From: Paenibacillus piri | GTDB lineage: Bacteria > Bacillota > Bacilli > Paenibacillales > NBRC-103111 | DNA length: 64,000 nt | NCBI RefSeq assembly: GCF_004354045.1 | Contig: NZ_SMRT01000004.1 | Span: 388,670-452,669 of the forward strand | Direction of reading: 5' to 3' | Shown here: positions 14,683-25,099 of the stretch, in pieces | Layout: every line of letters starts with the position of its first letter | Numbering within the stretch: the stretch's first letter is position 1 | Translations under genes and position numbers: made by a program | Notes under the pieces: model-generated | Database searches by the model: none | Seen by the model: only the letters and a program-made list of their open reading frames with translations | What the model was told of the DNA's origin: nothing

Positions 14683-15177
14683 ATGATATTACATAAAGGC
14701 GATATTTTGTTCCGGCAAGGCGAAACAGGCCCGTTGTACCGTGTGCAGAGCGGACTTTTCAAAATCGTGCGCGTGCATGAGGATGGCAGCCCTATTGTGG
14801 TCAATATCGTCGTTCCCGGCGAAACGATTCCACACCACTCGTTGATCAGCCCCAAGGAATATCACGGAACTGCCGTAGCCCTCGTAACCAGCGAAGTGGA
14901 GATGATCCCTGCCGATTCATGGTATCGGGAGTTGGAAAGCCACCCGACAAAATACCGGGAGATCGCTCTGCTGCTGCAAACAAAGCTGCGGATGATGCAG
15001 CAGCGAATCGATCACCTGACTTTGATGACGCCGGCGGAAAAACTGCATAAGCTTGAAGAATGGTTCGCGGCGTTCATTTCTCCCGCTTCGCTAAGAGAAG
15101 TACTGACGCAGGAAGAAATAGGCCAACTGCTCGGCCTGCGGCGCGAAACCATCAACCGGCTGCTTCGCCATAAATAG
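14683..15177 (+). CDS. Crp/Fnr-family transcriptional regulator
   Basis: A 164-residue regulator: a cyclic-nucleotide-binding-like beta roll (residues 1-90, KGDILFRQGETGPLYRVQSG), a dimer helix (YREIALLLQTKLRMMQQRID), and a winged helix with LTQEEIGQLLGLRRETINRLL as recognition helix. The ligand pocket is shortened and there are no cysteines for an Fe-S cluster, so it is not a classic Fnr. RRETINR contains the E-x3-R pattern that contacts TGTGA half-sites. It is tail-to-tail with hmp, whose promoter carries such a site. Confidence 0.85.
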   Translation: MILHKGDILFRQGETGPLYRVQSGLFKIVRVHEDGSPIVVNIVVPGETIPHHSLISPKEYHGTAVALVTSEVEMIPADSWYRELESHPTKYREIALLLQTKLRMMQQRIDHLTLMTPAEKLHKLEEWFAAFISPASLREVLTQEEIGQLLGLRRETINRLLRHK

Positions 15178-15197
15178 CGGCGGACGGCTGTCAACGG

Positions 15198-16418
15198 TTA
15201 TTCCGCTTCCAAGCTTCCCGCCGGACCAAAAAATTCGTAATGAATATCCTCGTTCAGCACATCCCATGCTTTCAGCATGCGGTACATCGACTTCATAAAC
15301 GGTATCGGACCGCACAAGTAGTAACTTGCATCCGGACCAGGTGCAATAGCCTTTAACCAAGGAAGATCGACGTAACCTTCTTTGTCATATCCGTGTTCGG
15401 CACGATCCGCTTCCGTCGGCATCTGGTAACAAATATAAGTTCGCAGCCGCGGATGAGCTTCCGTCGATTTGTTCATGTGCATCTTTACAGCATGGGTCTG
15501 CCCGTTCAACGCCGCGTGAATAAACGCAACATTGCGCTCGTCTCCGGTTTCAATCAGCTGATTCAGCATGCTGATCATCGGAGTGAGTCCTACGCCGCCG
15601 CTCAGCAGTACGATCGGCTTCCCATCTGCTTTCAGTGTAAAGCCGCCTGCCGGAGCAGTGATGGACAACAGGTCGCCCTCCTGAACGTATTGATGTAGAT
15701 ATGACGACACAATGCCCGCCGGTTTCGCTTCCGCTGCATCCTCCCGCTTGACAGAGATCCGGTAATACGGCTTGCCCGGCGCATCCGACAAGCTGTACTG
15801 TCGGATATGGGTATAATCATTACCCGGTATTTGTATATGGACGCTAACATATTGCCCGGGCTCAAAGCTTGCAATCGGGTTGCCATCCTCGGGAACCAGG
15901 TAAAACGATGTAATAACCCGGCTCTCCTCCTCCTTGCGCTTTACAATAAACCGCCGCAGCCCGCTCCATCCGCCTTCCCTGTTATGGGCTTGCTCGTACA
16001 ACTCATGCTCTACGCCGATAAACGCATCGGCGATGACCTGATACGCTTCACCCCATGCCGCCAAAATCTCTTCGGTCGCAGCATCTCCCAGTACATCCTT
16101 GATCGCCGCCAGCAGCGAGCTGCCGACAATCGGGTAATGCTCCGGTTTCACGCCAAGACTGCGGTGCTTATGTCCGATCTGCCGGACAGCGGGCAGGATC
16201 GCTTCCAGATGGTCAATATGAACGGCTGCCGCATATACGGCATTGGCCAACGCCGTTTGCTGGCGGCCCTGCTTTTGGTTGGCATGGTTAAACAGATGGA
16301 GCAGCTCCGGATGCGCGGCAAACAACAGCTTGTAAAATCTTTTTGTAATGGCTGTCCCATGCACCTCCAGAACCGGAACAGTAGATTTGATTGTTTGAAT
16401 CGTCGCTTGATTTAACAT
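15198..16418 (-). CDS. hmp: Flavohemoglobin (nitric oxide dioxygenase)
   Basis: Converts NO and O2 to nitrate using NAD(P)H. The globin domain (1-140) shows AAHPELLHLFNHANQ and HYPIVGSSLLAAIKDVLG with the proximal histidine region. The FAD domain has RQYSLSDAP, the NAD domain has VLLSGGVGLTPMISML, and the C-terminus is YEFFGP. ATG at 16418 (MLNQATIQTIKSTVPVL) matches family N-termini and has AGAGGG 8 bases upstream; the frame extends upstream only by chance. A class II-type Crp/Fnr site lies upstream. Confidence 0.95.
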   Translation of the reverse strand: MLNQATIQTIKSTVPVLEVHGTAITKRFYKLLFAAHPELLHLFNHANQKQGRQQTALANAVYAAAVHIDHLEAILPAVRQIGHKHRSLGVKPEHYPIVGSSLLAAIKDVLGDAATEEILAAWGEAYQVIADAFIGVEHELYEQAHNREGGWSGLRRFIVKRKEEESRVITSFYLVPEDGNPIASFEPGQYVSVHIQIPGNDYTHIRQYSLSDAPGKPYYRISVKREDAAEAKPAGIVSSYLHQYVQEGDLLSITAPAGGFTLKADGKPIVLLSGGVGLTPMISMLNQLIETGDERNVAFIHAALNGQTHAVKMHMNKSTEAHPRLRTYICYQMPTEADRAEHGYDKEGYVDLPWLKAIAPGPDASYYLCGPIPFMKSMYRMLKAWDVLNEDIHYEFFGPAGSLEAE

Positions 16419-16469
16419 ATTCCATACCCTCTTTTCTGTAGATTCTTGTACTTGGTTCAATCTTGACCC

Positions 16470-16512
16470 AGTATAGATCAAACCGCCCAACAACCTTGTG
16501 ATTGGAATCACA
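16470..16512 (-). promoter_or_regulatory. hmp promoter with Crp/Fnr-type palindrome
   Basis: TGTGA-TTGGAA-TCACA at 16497-16512 is a perfect Crp/Fnr-family site. On the minus strand TATACT (16470-16475) is a good -10. The implied start is near 16463, placing the site centre at -41.5, the class II activator position. Confidence 0.65.
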
Positions 16513-16549
16513 TAAAAAGAGGACGATTTGTGACCGGCTGCATTAAAAT

Positions 16550-16583
16550 AAAACAAATAAAACCGCCCTAGTACCTAGGGCGG
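16550..16583 (-). terminator. Intrinsic terminator of the beta-helix gene
   Basis: CCGCCCTAG-TAC-CTAGGGCGG, a perfect 9-bp stem, followed by TTTTATTTG on the minus strand. Confidence 0.8.
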
Positions 16584-16615
16584 CCGGTCGCTTGCGTATG
16601 AATGATGGCATTTCA

Positions 16616-17962
16616 TTAAAATCCGGCTGTAACAGTGTCCGTTCCCGAATCCGTCAGTCCGGCCGTATTGTCAAAGCCACCGTTGCCGAACACCTGGTTG
16701 CCTTGACAGCGTGCGGAGCCAATCTTCACGGCCGATACGGAGCATTGATACAGGCTGTTGGCGGTTATGACGTTTTGTTTTGCGATGGAACCGGCGCTCT
16801 CGCCTATCGTATCCAAAACAATTCCCGTTTCCACCCGGCGCACCTCGTTGCTTTTCACCGAGTTAGCGCTGCCGTTAAGAACAACGATACCCTTGACCGA
16901 TTTGTTTACCATATTGCCGGTAATCGTATTGCCGTAAGGCCGGTCGTCTCCCGCATTGTCCGACGCTTCCAATTGGATGCCCGCAAATGCCGGACTGGAG
17001 ATCGCATTGTTCGAAATCGTATTGAAGCTGCAATAATCCTTTAATCGGACTCCGTACGTGCAGCTGGTTTCCTCTTCGCCTATTTTGGCGGCTGAAATGA
17101 GATTGCCCCGGATGACATGATAAGAGCAGGCAGTAAGCTTGGACGTCAGCACAATCGCGGCATCCTTGCAGGCTTCGAAAATGTTGTCGGCAATCAAGGA
17201 ATAGCTGCTTCCGGCACTGATCATGATTCCGTTCTTGAACACGTTTTTGAACCGGTTCGATTGGACCGTATGATTGCTTCCGCCCTCGATAACAACCCCG
17301 AAACCTTCGTACGGGCTGTCCGAGCCGATCATAAAGGAAAATGTGCAATTGTTCAGAGCAATATGCTGGGATCTTATAAGTTGAACGCCGGTCGTCAGTC
17401 GGTTAAACGTGCAGCGGCTGATCCGAATCTGCTCGGATTCAAAAATGTAGACGCCGCATTCGACCATCGGATTCGCCGTCGAGCCCGTGCCGACGCCGGT
17501 GCCCTCAAAGGTGATGCCCTCCACGGAGCTGAGCGAAACATTCGACAGGCAGCGAATTAATTGAACGGCCGTATCTCCCGACCGCAGGACGGTCACGCCG
17601 GGACCGGCGCCGAGCAAATGCACCTTCGAACGCAGCTGCAGGCTGGACCTTAGCACATAATCTCCCGGCGGTATGTAGACAGTCCCCCCGACGGCGGACG
17701 AGGCGGCGTTAATCGCCGCCTGAATATAGGGCGTATCGTCCTGGCTGAAGCGGCCTTCGCCTTGCGCGCCAAAATCTTTGACATTATAAAATACTCCCTT
17801 GTCGAGAGTAGGAGTCAAAACGGCGGCGGCTTGCGCCTCCCCCGGAAATCCGGTTCCGGTCGCCAGCAGCACGCCGGCCGCTCCCAAAGACGCCAGCAGC
17901 TGTCTGCGAGTCATCGTTTTACCGTGTTCTTGTTCGTTTCCGTTCGATTCTGTAGGCAGCAA
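16616..17962 (-). CDS. Tat-exported right-handed beta-helix (pectate-lyase-3-like) protein
   Basis: An exported protein of 448 residues. A twin-arginine signal is present (TRRQLLASLGAAGVLLATG, then EAQAAA). The mature part starts with NVKDFGAQGEGRFSQDDTPYIQAAINAA, the typical opening of pectate-lyase-3/GH28-like beta-helix enzymes. Repeating parallel coils follow (SIADNIFEACKDAAIVL; NTISNNAISSPAFAGIQL). It probably acts on a cell-surface or plant polysaccharide; the substrate is not determined. The start is TTG at 17962 with AGGGGG 8 bases upstream. It is monocistronic. Confidence 0.85.
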   Translation of the reverse strand: MLPTESNGNEQEHGKTMTRRQLLASLGAAGVLLATGTGFPGEAQAAAVLTPTLDKGVFYNVKDFGAQGEGRFSQDDTPYIQAAINAASSAVGGTVYIPPGDYVLRSSLQLRSKVHLLGAGPGVTVLRSGDTAVQLIRCLSNVSLSSVEGITFEGTGVGTGSTANPMVECGVYIFESEQIRISRCTFNRLTTGVQLIRSQHIALNNCTFSFMIGSDSPYEGFGVVIEGGSNHTVQSNRFKNVFKNGIMISAGSSYSLIADNIFEACKDAAIVLTSKLTACSYHVIRGNLISAAKIGEEETSCTYGVRLKDYCSFNTISNNAISSPAFAGIQLEASDNAGDDRPYGNTITGNMVNKSVKGIVVLNGSANSVKSNEVRRVETGIVLDTIGESAGSIAKQNVITANSLYQCSVSAVKIGSARCQGNQVFGNGGFDNTAGLTDSGTDTVTAGF

Positions 17963-18059
17963 TGAAAGTTCCCCCTATCTTCTCTAGTTACATTTAAAAC
18001 GATATAAATAGAATAGTTACTTTCTAGTATAAATGGAAAACGGTACGGCTTCAATCTTT

Positions 18060-18103
18060 AAAAAAATAGAACGGCATTGCCCGGCAGGCAAAACCGTTCT
18101 ATT
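18060..18103 (-). terminator. Intrinsic terminator of the efflux operon
   Basis: AATAGAACGG ... CCGTTCTATT stem followed by a T7 tract on the minus strand, 60 bases after the last gene of the marR operon. Confidence 0.8.
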
Positions 18104-18161
18104 GGCCTGGCGCCAAAACCGGCTCGCGATAATCATGAGAGGACGATGACGGCAGTCCTCG

Positions 18162-19391
18162 TTAATTAATGATCTGTACCTTCTCTTTATCGTGCAGGCC
18201 TTGCACACCTGTGGATACCAGCTGTTCGCCTTCCTTCAAGCCTCCTATGACCTCGCGATAGCCGTTCACCGCACGGCCAAGCGTCACCTTGCGCTTCTCC
18301 ACTTGATCGCCGGACAGCACGAAAGCGTACATATCGTCGCCTTCCTGGACGATGGCGGAGGTCGGTACGGCCAACGCATCCTGCTTGCCGCCCTCGCCGA
18401 GCAGCAGCTTCACGCGGGTACCGGGCTTCAGCTTGAAGCCTTCATTGGGAGCTGTAAGCTCGAGCACGAATGTTTTGCTCTGCGGGCTCATCACATCCGC
18501 CAAATAGGTGACGGTGCCCTTTCTTTTATCCGGGCTGCCGGGAATCGTAAAGCCGACCTCGGTCTTTCCTTTTACAAGCTTTATTCCGGCTTCCGTCAAA
18601 TCGGCGTGAATTTTCACCGGATCAAGCTGCTGGATGACCGCTGCCACATAGCCTGCGGGAACCGACACGCCGACCTCCGGATTGAGCTCTGTCAAAATGC
18701 CGCTGATCGGCGCTTTGACGTCGAGATCGGATATCGTTTTTTCGATATCTTCGACCCCTACCGCCGTCGATTCCAATTGTATCCGCAGCGTGGCCAGCGG
18801 ATCCGTGGCTTCGAGATTGGCCAGCTGCTTTTGCGCCGTATCGAGATCGAGCCGCGCCGTTTTCAGCTGTGTCTCCGCTTTATCAAGCTGCGTTTTTGTA
18901 ACGGCTCCCCGATCGTAGTCGTTGCGTACGGTGCTGTACGATTTTTCCAAATCGGCGATTTGCAGCTCCAATTTTGTGATCGTATTGCGCAGCACCGCTT
19001 TGCTGGTAGTCACATCTTCCTTCGTCTTATCGAGCTGCGATTGCAAATTATCGCGCGACAGCTCCGTTTTCCGCTTCGATCTCAGCATATCCGCCGCGTC
19101 GAGCTTCAGGATGACTTCCCCCTGCTGAACGGCGTCGCCCCGTTTTTTCAGCAGCTGCTGAACATCACCGCCGACTTTCACCGTAACATTGACCTGGGAG
19201 GAGGAAACGACATCCGCGTCTTGCTCGATCGTTCCTTCCATCATCTGCTTGGCAACCGGCGCTGTTTTCACCTGCGGAAGCTGCGCTTCTTTGGCAGATG
19301 TCATGGCGCAGCCCGAAACGAATGCCGTGCCGATCAATAGGAACGCCATGGCGGCAGCCGCGCGTTTCCATGCCGAACTTGTGTGCGTCAT
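18162..19391 (-). CDS. HlyD/RND-type efflux adaptor lipoprotein
   Basis: A membrane-fusion adaptor linking an inner-membrane pump to the envelope. The N-terminus is a lipoprotein signal (FLLIGTAFVSGC, lipobox cysteine). A lipoyl half (VGGDVQQLLKKRGDAVQQGEVILKLD) and a long helical hairpin (about residues 90-195, heptad-rich) follow. Then come the second lipoyl half (DVKAPISGILTE), a beta-barrel and a membrane-proximal domain. ATG at 19391 is preferred over the ATG two codons earlier, which is only 3 bases after AAAGGAG. It is the last gene of a marR-adaptor-MFS-adaptor operon. Confidence 0.85.
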   Translation of the reverse strand: MTHTSSAWKRAAAAMAFLLIGTAFVSGCAMTSAKEAQLPQVKTAPVAKQMMEGTIEQDADVVSSSQVNVTVKVGGDVQQLLKKRGDAVQQGEVILKLDAADMLRSKRKTELSRDNLQSQLDKTKEDVTTSKAVLRNTITKLELQIADLEKSYSTVRNDYDRGAVTKTQLDKAETQLKTARLDLDTAQKQLANLEATDPLATLRIQLESTAVGVEDIEKTISDLDVKAPISGILTELNPEVGVSVPAGYVAAVIQQLDPVKIHADLTEAGIKLVKGKTEVGFTIPGSPDKRKGTVTYLADVMSPQSKTFVLELTAPNEGFKLKPGTRVKLLLGEGGKQDALAVPTSAIVQEGDDMYAFVLSGDQVEKRKVTLGRAVNGYREVIGGLKEGEQLVSTGVQGLHDKEKVQIIN

Positions 19392-19496
19392 TGTCATGAA
19401 CTCCTTTACCGAATAAATATGAAGCTTAATATGTTTTACATTACCGGACGCCTGCAGCTTGTGCCTGTCAGGTTAAGAACCGCTTTCGTTCCGCGA

Positions 19497-21125
19497 TTAT
19501 TCGCCCATGACATGCTCTTTGGGAGCGCCTTTGGGAGCCTTTACCGTCTTCATAAAGAGCGATAATACGACAGCTACAAGCGCAAGACCCGCCGTCATGT
19601 AAAACACATCGTCCATCGCCTGAACCGTCGACTGAAGCTGAATCTGACCGTATATGTAGCTGATCGCGCTCGTTTGGGCCTGCCCGGCCGTTTGCCCTAG
19701 CGCCATAAATTGATGCTGGATTTGACCGACATTGCTTTGCACGGAGGCTGAGAACATGTTCATCTGATCGGACATGGCGGCCGAATGAAAGATGCGCTGA
19801 TTGCTGAACATCAACGCCAGCCAGGCGATGCCGAACGAAGCGCTCACCTGACGGATTGCGTTGGACAGCGCGGTGCCCTGCCCCATCTTGTGCATCGGAA
19901 CGGTATTCATTCCCGCGGTCTGCACAGGCATCATGACTAGCCCGACGCCTACGGCGCGTATCATAAGCCAACCGATAATTGTCGAGAAGGAGGTGCTGAC
20001 GTCGAGCTGCCGGGTCAAATACAGTCCGTACGCGGTAATAATCATGCCGATGACGGCAAGCGGCTTGGCGCCGATTCGATCGAACAGCGCTCCGGCTATC
20101 GGCATCATCAATCCCGACACAATCGCCTGGGGCAGCAGGACAAGACCGGTCTGGATCGGAGACAGACCCGCCACATTTTCCAGAAATACCGGCAGCAGAA
20201 ACAAGCTTCCCATCAAAATGACCATGGCCGTGCTGGAAATCAGCAGGGTGATCGTAAACGTAAAATTTTTGAGCAGCGATAAATCGAGCATCGGCCGCTT
20301 GACGTTCAGCTCGATAATTACGAATGCTATCAGACAAACCGCAGCAATCGTCAAATAGATCACGACTTCCTTGTCGCTCCAGCCTTTATCGGCTACAATG
20401 CCGACACCGTACAGCAGCGTGGCCAGCCCTGTGCTCGAGGTAAGAAAACCCCACACGTCAAATTTTCCGGGTTGATCGACCTTGTATTCCTTTAAAACCG
20501 AGACAGCAAGAAAAACATCGATAATGCCGATCGGGACGTTAATGGAGAAAATGAGCCTCCAATCCAGATATTCGACAATGTACCCGCTGAGCGTCGGACC
20601 AAGCGCAGGCGCAAACATAACCGAGATGCCGAACATCCCCATCGCCATGCCGCGCTTCTCCGGCGGGAACATCCGGAACAGCATGACCATGCTGACCGGC
20701 ATGACCGCGCCGCCCCCGATCGCCTGGATAATGCGGAACACGATCATCGAATTGTTGCTCCATGCCGCACTGCACAGGGCGGAGCCGATAGTAAAAACAA
20801 GAACAGAATAGACGAATACCCGCTTGTAGCCAAACCTGTCGCCCAAGTAGCCGGTAATCGGAATCAATGCGCCGACTACCAACGAATAGGCCGTCAGCAC
20901 CCACTGGATTTCGGTCTGGCTGACGCTGAACACCGCCATCATTTTCGGCACGGCCACATTGACGATACTCGTATCTAGAATGGCCATGAAAACCGCCAAG
21001 ATCATGGCGAGCATCGCGAGCCCGGTTCGGTTTGGTTTCGTTTGGGCGTCCGACGCTCCCGATCCAGGTGCATCACCCGGCGCTCCGGGTGTTTCTGATT
21101 TCGCATCGTTTTGCTGATCCGCCAT
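19497..21125 (-). CDS. MFS drug efflux permease, DHA2 (EmrB/QacA) family
   Basis: A 14-segment proton-coupled multidrug exporter. Family marks are LDTSIVNVAVPKM (motif D1), WVLTAYSLVVGALIPITGYLGDRFGYKRVF (motif A) and FRIIQAIGGGAVMPVSMVML (motif B). APALGPTLSGYIVEYLDWRLIF is motif C, the antiporter signature. The first 30 residues are a Gly/Pro/Ala-rich cytosolic tail. It lies 44 bases after the short adaptor gene in the same operon. The substrate range is unknown. Confidence 0.9.
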   Translation of the reverse strand: MADQQNDAKSETPGAPGDAPGSGASDAQTKPNRTGLAMLAMILAVFMAILDTSIVNVAVPKMMAVFSVSQTEIQWVLTAYSLVVGALIPITGYLGDRFGYKRVFVYSVLVFTIGSALCSAAWSNNSMIVFRIIQAIGGGAVMPVSMVMLFRMFPPEKRGMAMGMFGISVMFAPALGPTLSGYIVEYLDWRLIFSINVPIGIIDVFLAVSVLKEYKVDQPGKFDVWGFLTSSTGLATLLYGVGIVADKGWSDKEVVIYLTIAAVCLIAFVIIELNVKRPMLDLSLLKNFTFTITLLISSTAMVILMGSLFLLPVFLENVAGLSPIQTGLVLLPQAIVSGLMMPIAGALFDRIGAKPLAVIGMIITAYGLYLTRQLDVSTSFSTIIGWLMIRAVGVGLVMMPVQTAGMNTVPMHKMGQGTALSNAIRQVSASFGIAWLALMFSNQRIFHSAAMSDQMNMFSASVQSNVGQIQHQFMALGQTAGQAQTSAISYIYGQIQLQSTVQAMDDVFYMTAGLALVAVVLSLFMKTVKAPKGAPKEHVMGE

Positions 21126-21169
21126 CGGTTAAGCAGCTCCTTTCTGGACTTAGACGGTTGCCGGCAGTG

Positions 21170-21823
21170 TTACCGCTCGATTTTAACGACGGCGTTCAAG
21201 CCCGGAATCAGCCGTTTTCCTTGATAATCGTTCAGAGCGATTTTTACGGGCACCCGCTGGACGACCTTCGTAAAGCTGCCGCTTGCGTTGGATGTGGGCA
21301 TCAGAGAGAAGGAAGAGTTGGTGCCGAGGCCGATTTTTTCGACTCGCCCTGTAAACACCGTGCCGGGAAACGCATCGATCGTAAGCGTCGCTTTGTTGCC
21401 GATTTTCACATCTGTCAGCTCGGTTTCTTCAATATTCGCCGTCACGTACAGCTCGCCCAAATTGGTGCTCATCAGCAACGAAACGCCAGCGGCTACCGTC
21501 TGGTCTTTCACCGCGTTCGTTTGAATGATCGTGCCGTTATCCGGCGCAATAATTTCTTGAGTCGTTGCAGCAACGTTGCCGTGAGCCGGGGCCGTTTCAA
21601 CGATGGCCAGAACGTCGCCCTTTTTAAAAGCGTCGCCCTCCTTATAATTCCATTCAATCAGTTTGCCCGGAGCCATCGACCCGATCGCCCGCAGCTCGCC
21701 CTGCACCTTGGCATCTTCGGTGGATATGTATTTGCTGATCTGCATGTAATAATAAAACCCTCCAATCCCGCCGCCGACCAGCACAACGGCGAGTACTACC
21801 AATCCGATGATTTTCTTTTTCAT
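21170..21823 (-). CDS. Short HlyD/EmrA-like adaptor
   Basis: A membrane-anchored periplasmic-type adaptor of 217 residues. It has one N-terminal TM segment (KKKIIGLVVLAVVLVGGGIGG), then STEDAKVQGELRAIGSMAPGKL (lipoyl strand), KKGDVLAIVETA, and a barrel region (VTANIEETELTDVKIGNKATL). The coiled-coil hairpin found in full-length EmrA is missing, so it is a minimal form. It precedes the DHA2 pump and probably pairs with it. Confidence 0.85.
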   Translation of the reverse strand: MKKKIIGLVVLAVVLVGGGIGGFYYYMQISKYISTEDAKVQGELRAIGSMAPGKLIEWNYKEGDAFKKGDVLAIVETAPAHGNVAATTQEIIAPDNGTIIQTNAVKDQTVAAGVSLLMSTNLGELYVTANIEETELTDVKIGNKATLTIDAFPGTVFTGRVEKIGLGTNSSFSLMPTSNASGSFTKVVQRVPVKIALNDYQGKRLIPGLNAVVKIER

Positions 21824-21849
21824 AAGCTCGTGCGCACCTTCCTTTTACC

Positions 21850-22275
21850 TTACTCTTTATTTACGAAATCTGCCGTCATTTTCCGGAACAACGCGATAAA
21901 TTGCTTCTGCTCCTCCGGAGTCAGCTTTTGCAGCATGCCGAGCACGACCCGGTCCCTCGTTTCCTTCAGCCGGATCGTTGTCTCTATCGCCGAATCGGTC
22001 AGTTCGACCCAGACGACACGGCGGTCGGTCTCATCCCGCGTTCTGTTGATGTGGCCGGATTTGACCAGCCGGTTGATGGCTATGGTTGTCGCGCTGGTCG
22101 AAAGTCCGAGCTCCTCGGCAAGCTCGCCGACCGTTATTTTCTTTTTGTACAGCAGTGTAATAAGCAGCAGCATTTGTTGACGCGAGAAGCAATTTTGCTC
22201 GATAAGCTGATTTTTAAATCTCACCGCTCTTCGAATCAGTTCATCGATTTGCGTCATGCTCTCCTCGATCGTCAT
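21850..22275 (-). CDS. MarR-family transcriptional regulator
   Basis: A dimeric winged-helix repressor of 141 residues. QQMLLLITLLYKKKITVGELAEELGLSTSATTIAINRLVKSGHINRTRDETDRRVVWVELT contains the helix-turn-helix and the wing with DxRxxxV. ATG at 22275 follows AAGGAGGTG by 9 bases. It heads the operon and probably represses it. Two direct repeats in front of it are candidate operators. The inducer is unknown. Confidence 0.9.
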   Translation of the reverse strand: MTIEESMTQIDELIRRAVRFKNQLIEQNCFSRQQMLLLITLLYKKKITVGELAEELGLSTSATTIAINRLVKSGHINRTRDETDRRVVWVELTDSAIETTIRLKETRDRVVLGMLQKLTPEEQKQFIALFRKMTADFVNKE

Positions 22276-22308
22276 CGGTATCCGCACCTCCTTTTGCAAC
22301 AAAATAGT

Positions 22309-22338
22309 TTTATGATCAAATTACTTTAGGATCAATTT
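22309..22338. promoter_or_regulatory. Candidate MarR operator: two direct repeats 16 bases apart
   Basis: TTTATGATCAAATT (22309-22322) and TTTAGGATCAATTT (22325-22338). On the minus strand TTGATC-17-TAAAAC is a possible promoter lying across them. Confidence 0.5.
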
Positions 22339-22388
22339 ACCATCCGTTTTCTGTACCCGTCAATCACCGTATTCAGCCAAAAACGCGC

Positions 22389-22414
22389 AAAAAAAAGCAG
22401 ACCGGGTGGTCTGC
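22389..22414 (-). terminator. Intrinsic terminator of spoVIF
   Basis: GCAGACC-GGGT-GGTCTGC stem followed on the minus strand by T8. Confidence 0.8.
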
Positions 22415-22443
22415 CTGCCAATTTGCTTCATTCTCTCGCCCGT

Positions 22444-22731
22444 TTACCGGAACATACCCCAAAGCTTAATCAGATGAAACGTGTTGTTCGGATCGATTTT
22501 TTGCGAAATGACAAAATTAATCATATGCTCGACTTGTTTTTCGCTCAGCTTCTCGCCAAGCACCCTGCCCAACATGCCGACAAACCGGCGCACTTTGGCA
22601 CGGTCCTGCAGATCGTGCTTCGTCACACCCTGCAAAATCATTTTGATACGCTCTTTCGTATCCGGATTTTTCATCTTCATTTTGACGCGCTCCACAAATG
22701 CCGGCTCAAATCCGTATTTCTGATAGCTCAT
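22444..22731 (-). CDS. SpoVIF-like sporulation protein
   Basis: A 95-residue, highly charged helical protein resembling stage VI sporulation protein F. It has tandem helices ERVKMKMKNPDTKERIKMIL, RAKVRRFVGMLGRVLGEKLS and KQVEHMINFVISQKIDPNNT. In Bacillus, SpoVIF is needed for the GerE-dependent stage of coat formation. ATG at 22731 has GGAGGTG 8 bases upstream; longer starts lack one. It is monocistronic with its own terminator. The family assignment is from pattern memory, so moderate confidence. Confidence 0.6.
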   Translation of the reverse strand: MSYQKYGFEPAFVERVKMKMKNPDTKERIKMILQGVTKHDLQDRAKVRRFVGMLGRVLGEKLSEKQVEHMINFVISQKIDPNNTFHLIKLWGMFR

Positions 22732-22752
22732 GCCACGAACACCTCCGATCAA

Positions 22753-22841
22753 GGATAAACGGCTTCGTCGTCTGCAATGACGAGCGCGCTTGCCTAAGTT
22801 ACGCGAAGCAAAGTAATAGATTACTTTACCTGACAATCAAG
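22753..22841 (+). repeat. Dispersed repeat copy R2
   Basis: Starts GGATAAACGGCTTCGTCGTC, then ACGAGCGCGCTTG, GCGAAGCAAAGTAAT and a terminal hairpin AAGTAAT/ATTACTT. It lies in the 313-base gap between recG and spoVIF, upstream of spoVIF. The rest of that gap (22842-23044) holds GC-rich CCGG-containing short repeats and no gene. Confidence 0.6.
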
Positions 22842-23044
22842 AAATGAGAAGTTCACTCCTTGTAAGTCTATGATGGGAGGCTCGGACATGTGTCTTAAAT
22901 ATAGGGCGAATCGCCACATTAGGCATTCCTGTTTGCCGGTTTGTCCGGCCGGCATCCGGCATGATTTGCAGCCCGGCATGGGTCATGTGGCACGCGTCTT
23001 GATATGATACCGGCATCCTACCGGGAAATAACCGGATTCGGCGG

Positions 23045-25095
<2,051 letters not shown>

Positions 25096-25099
<4 letters not shown>

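Noticed and set aside
18192..19340. 382-codon plus-strand ORF opposite the efflux adaptor
   Set aside because: Shadow of a clear HlyD-family gene.
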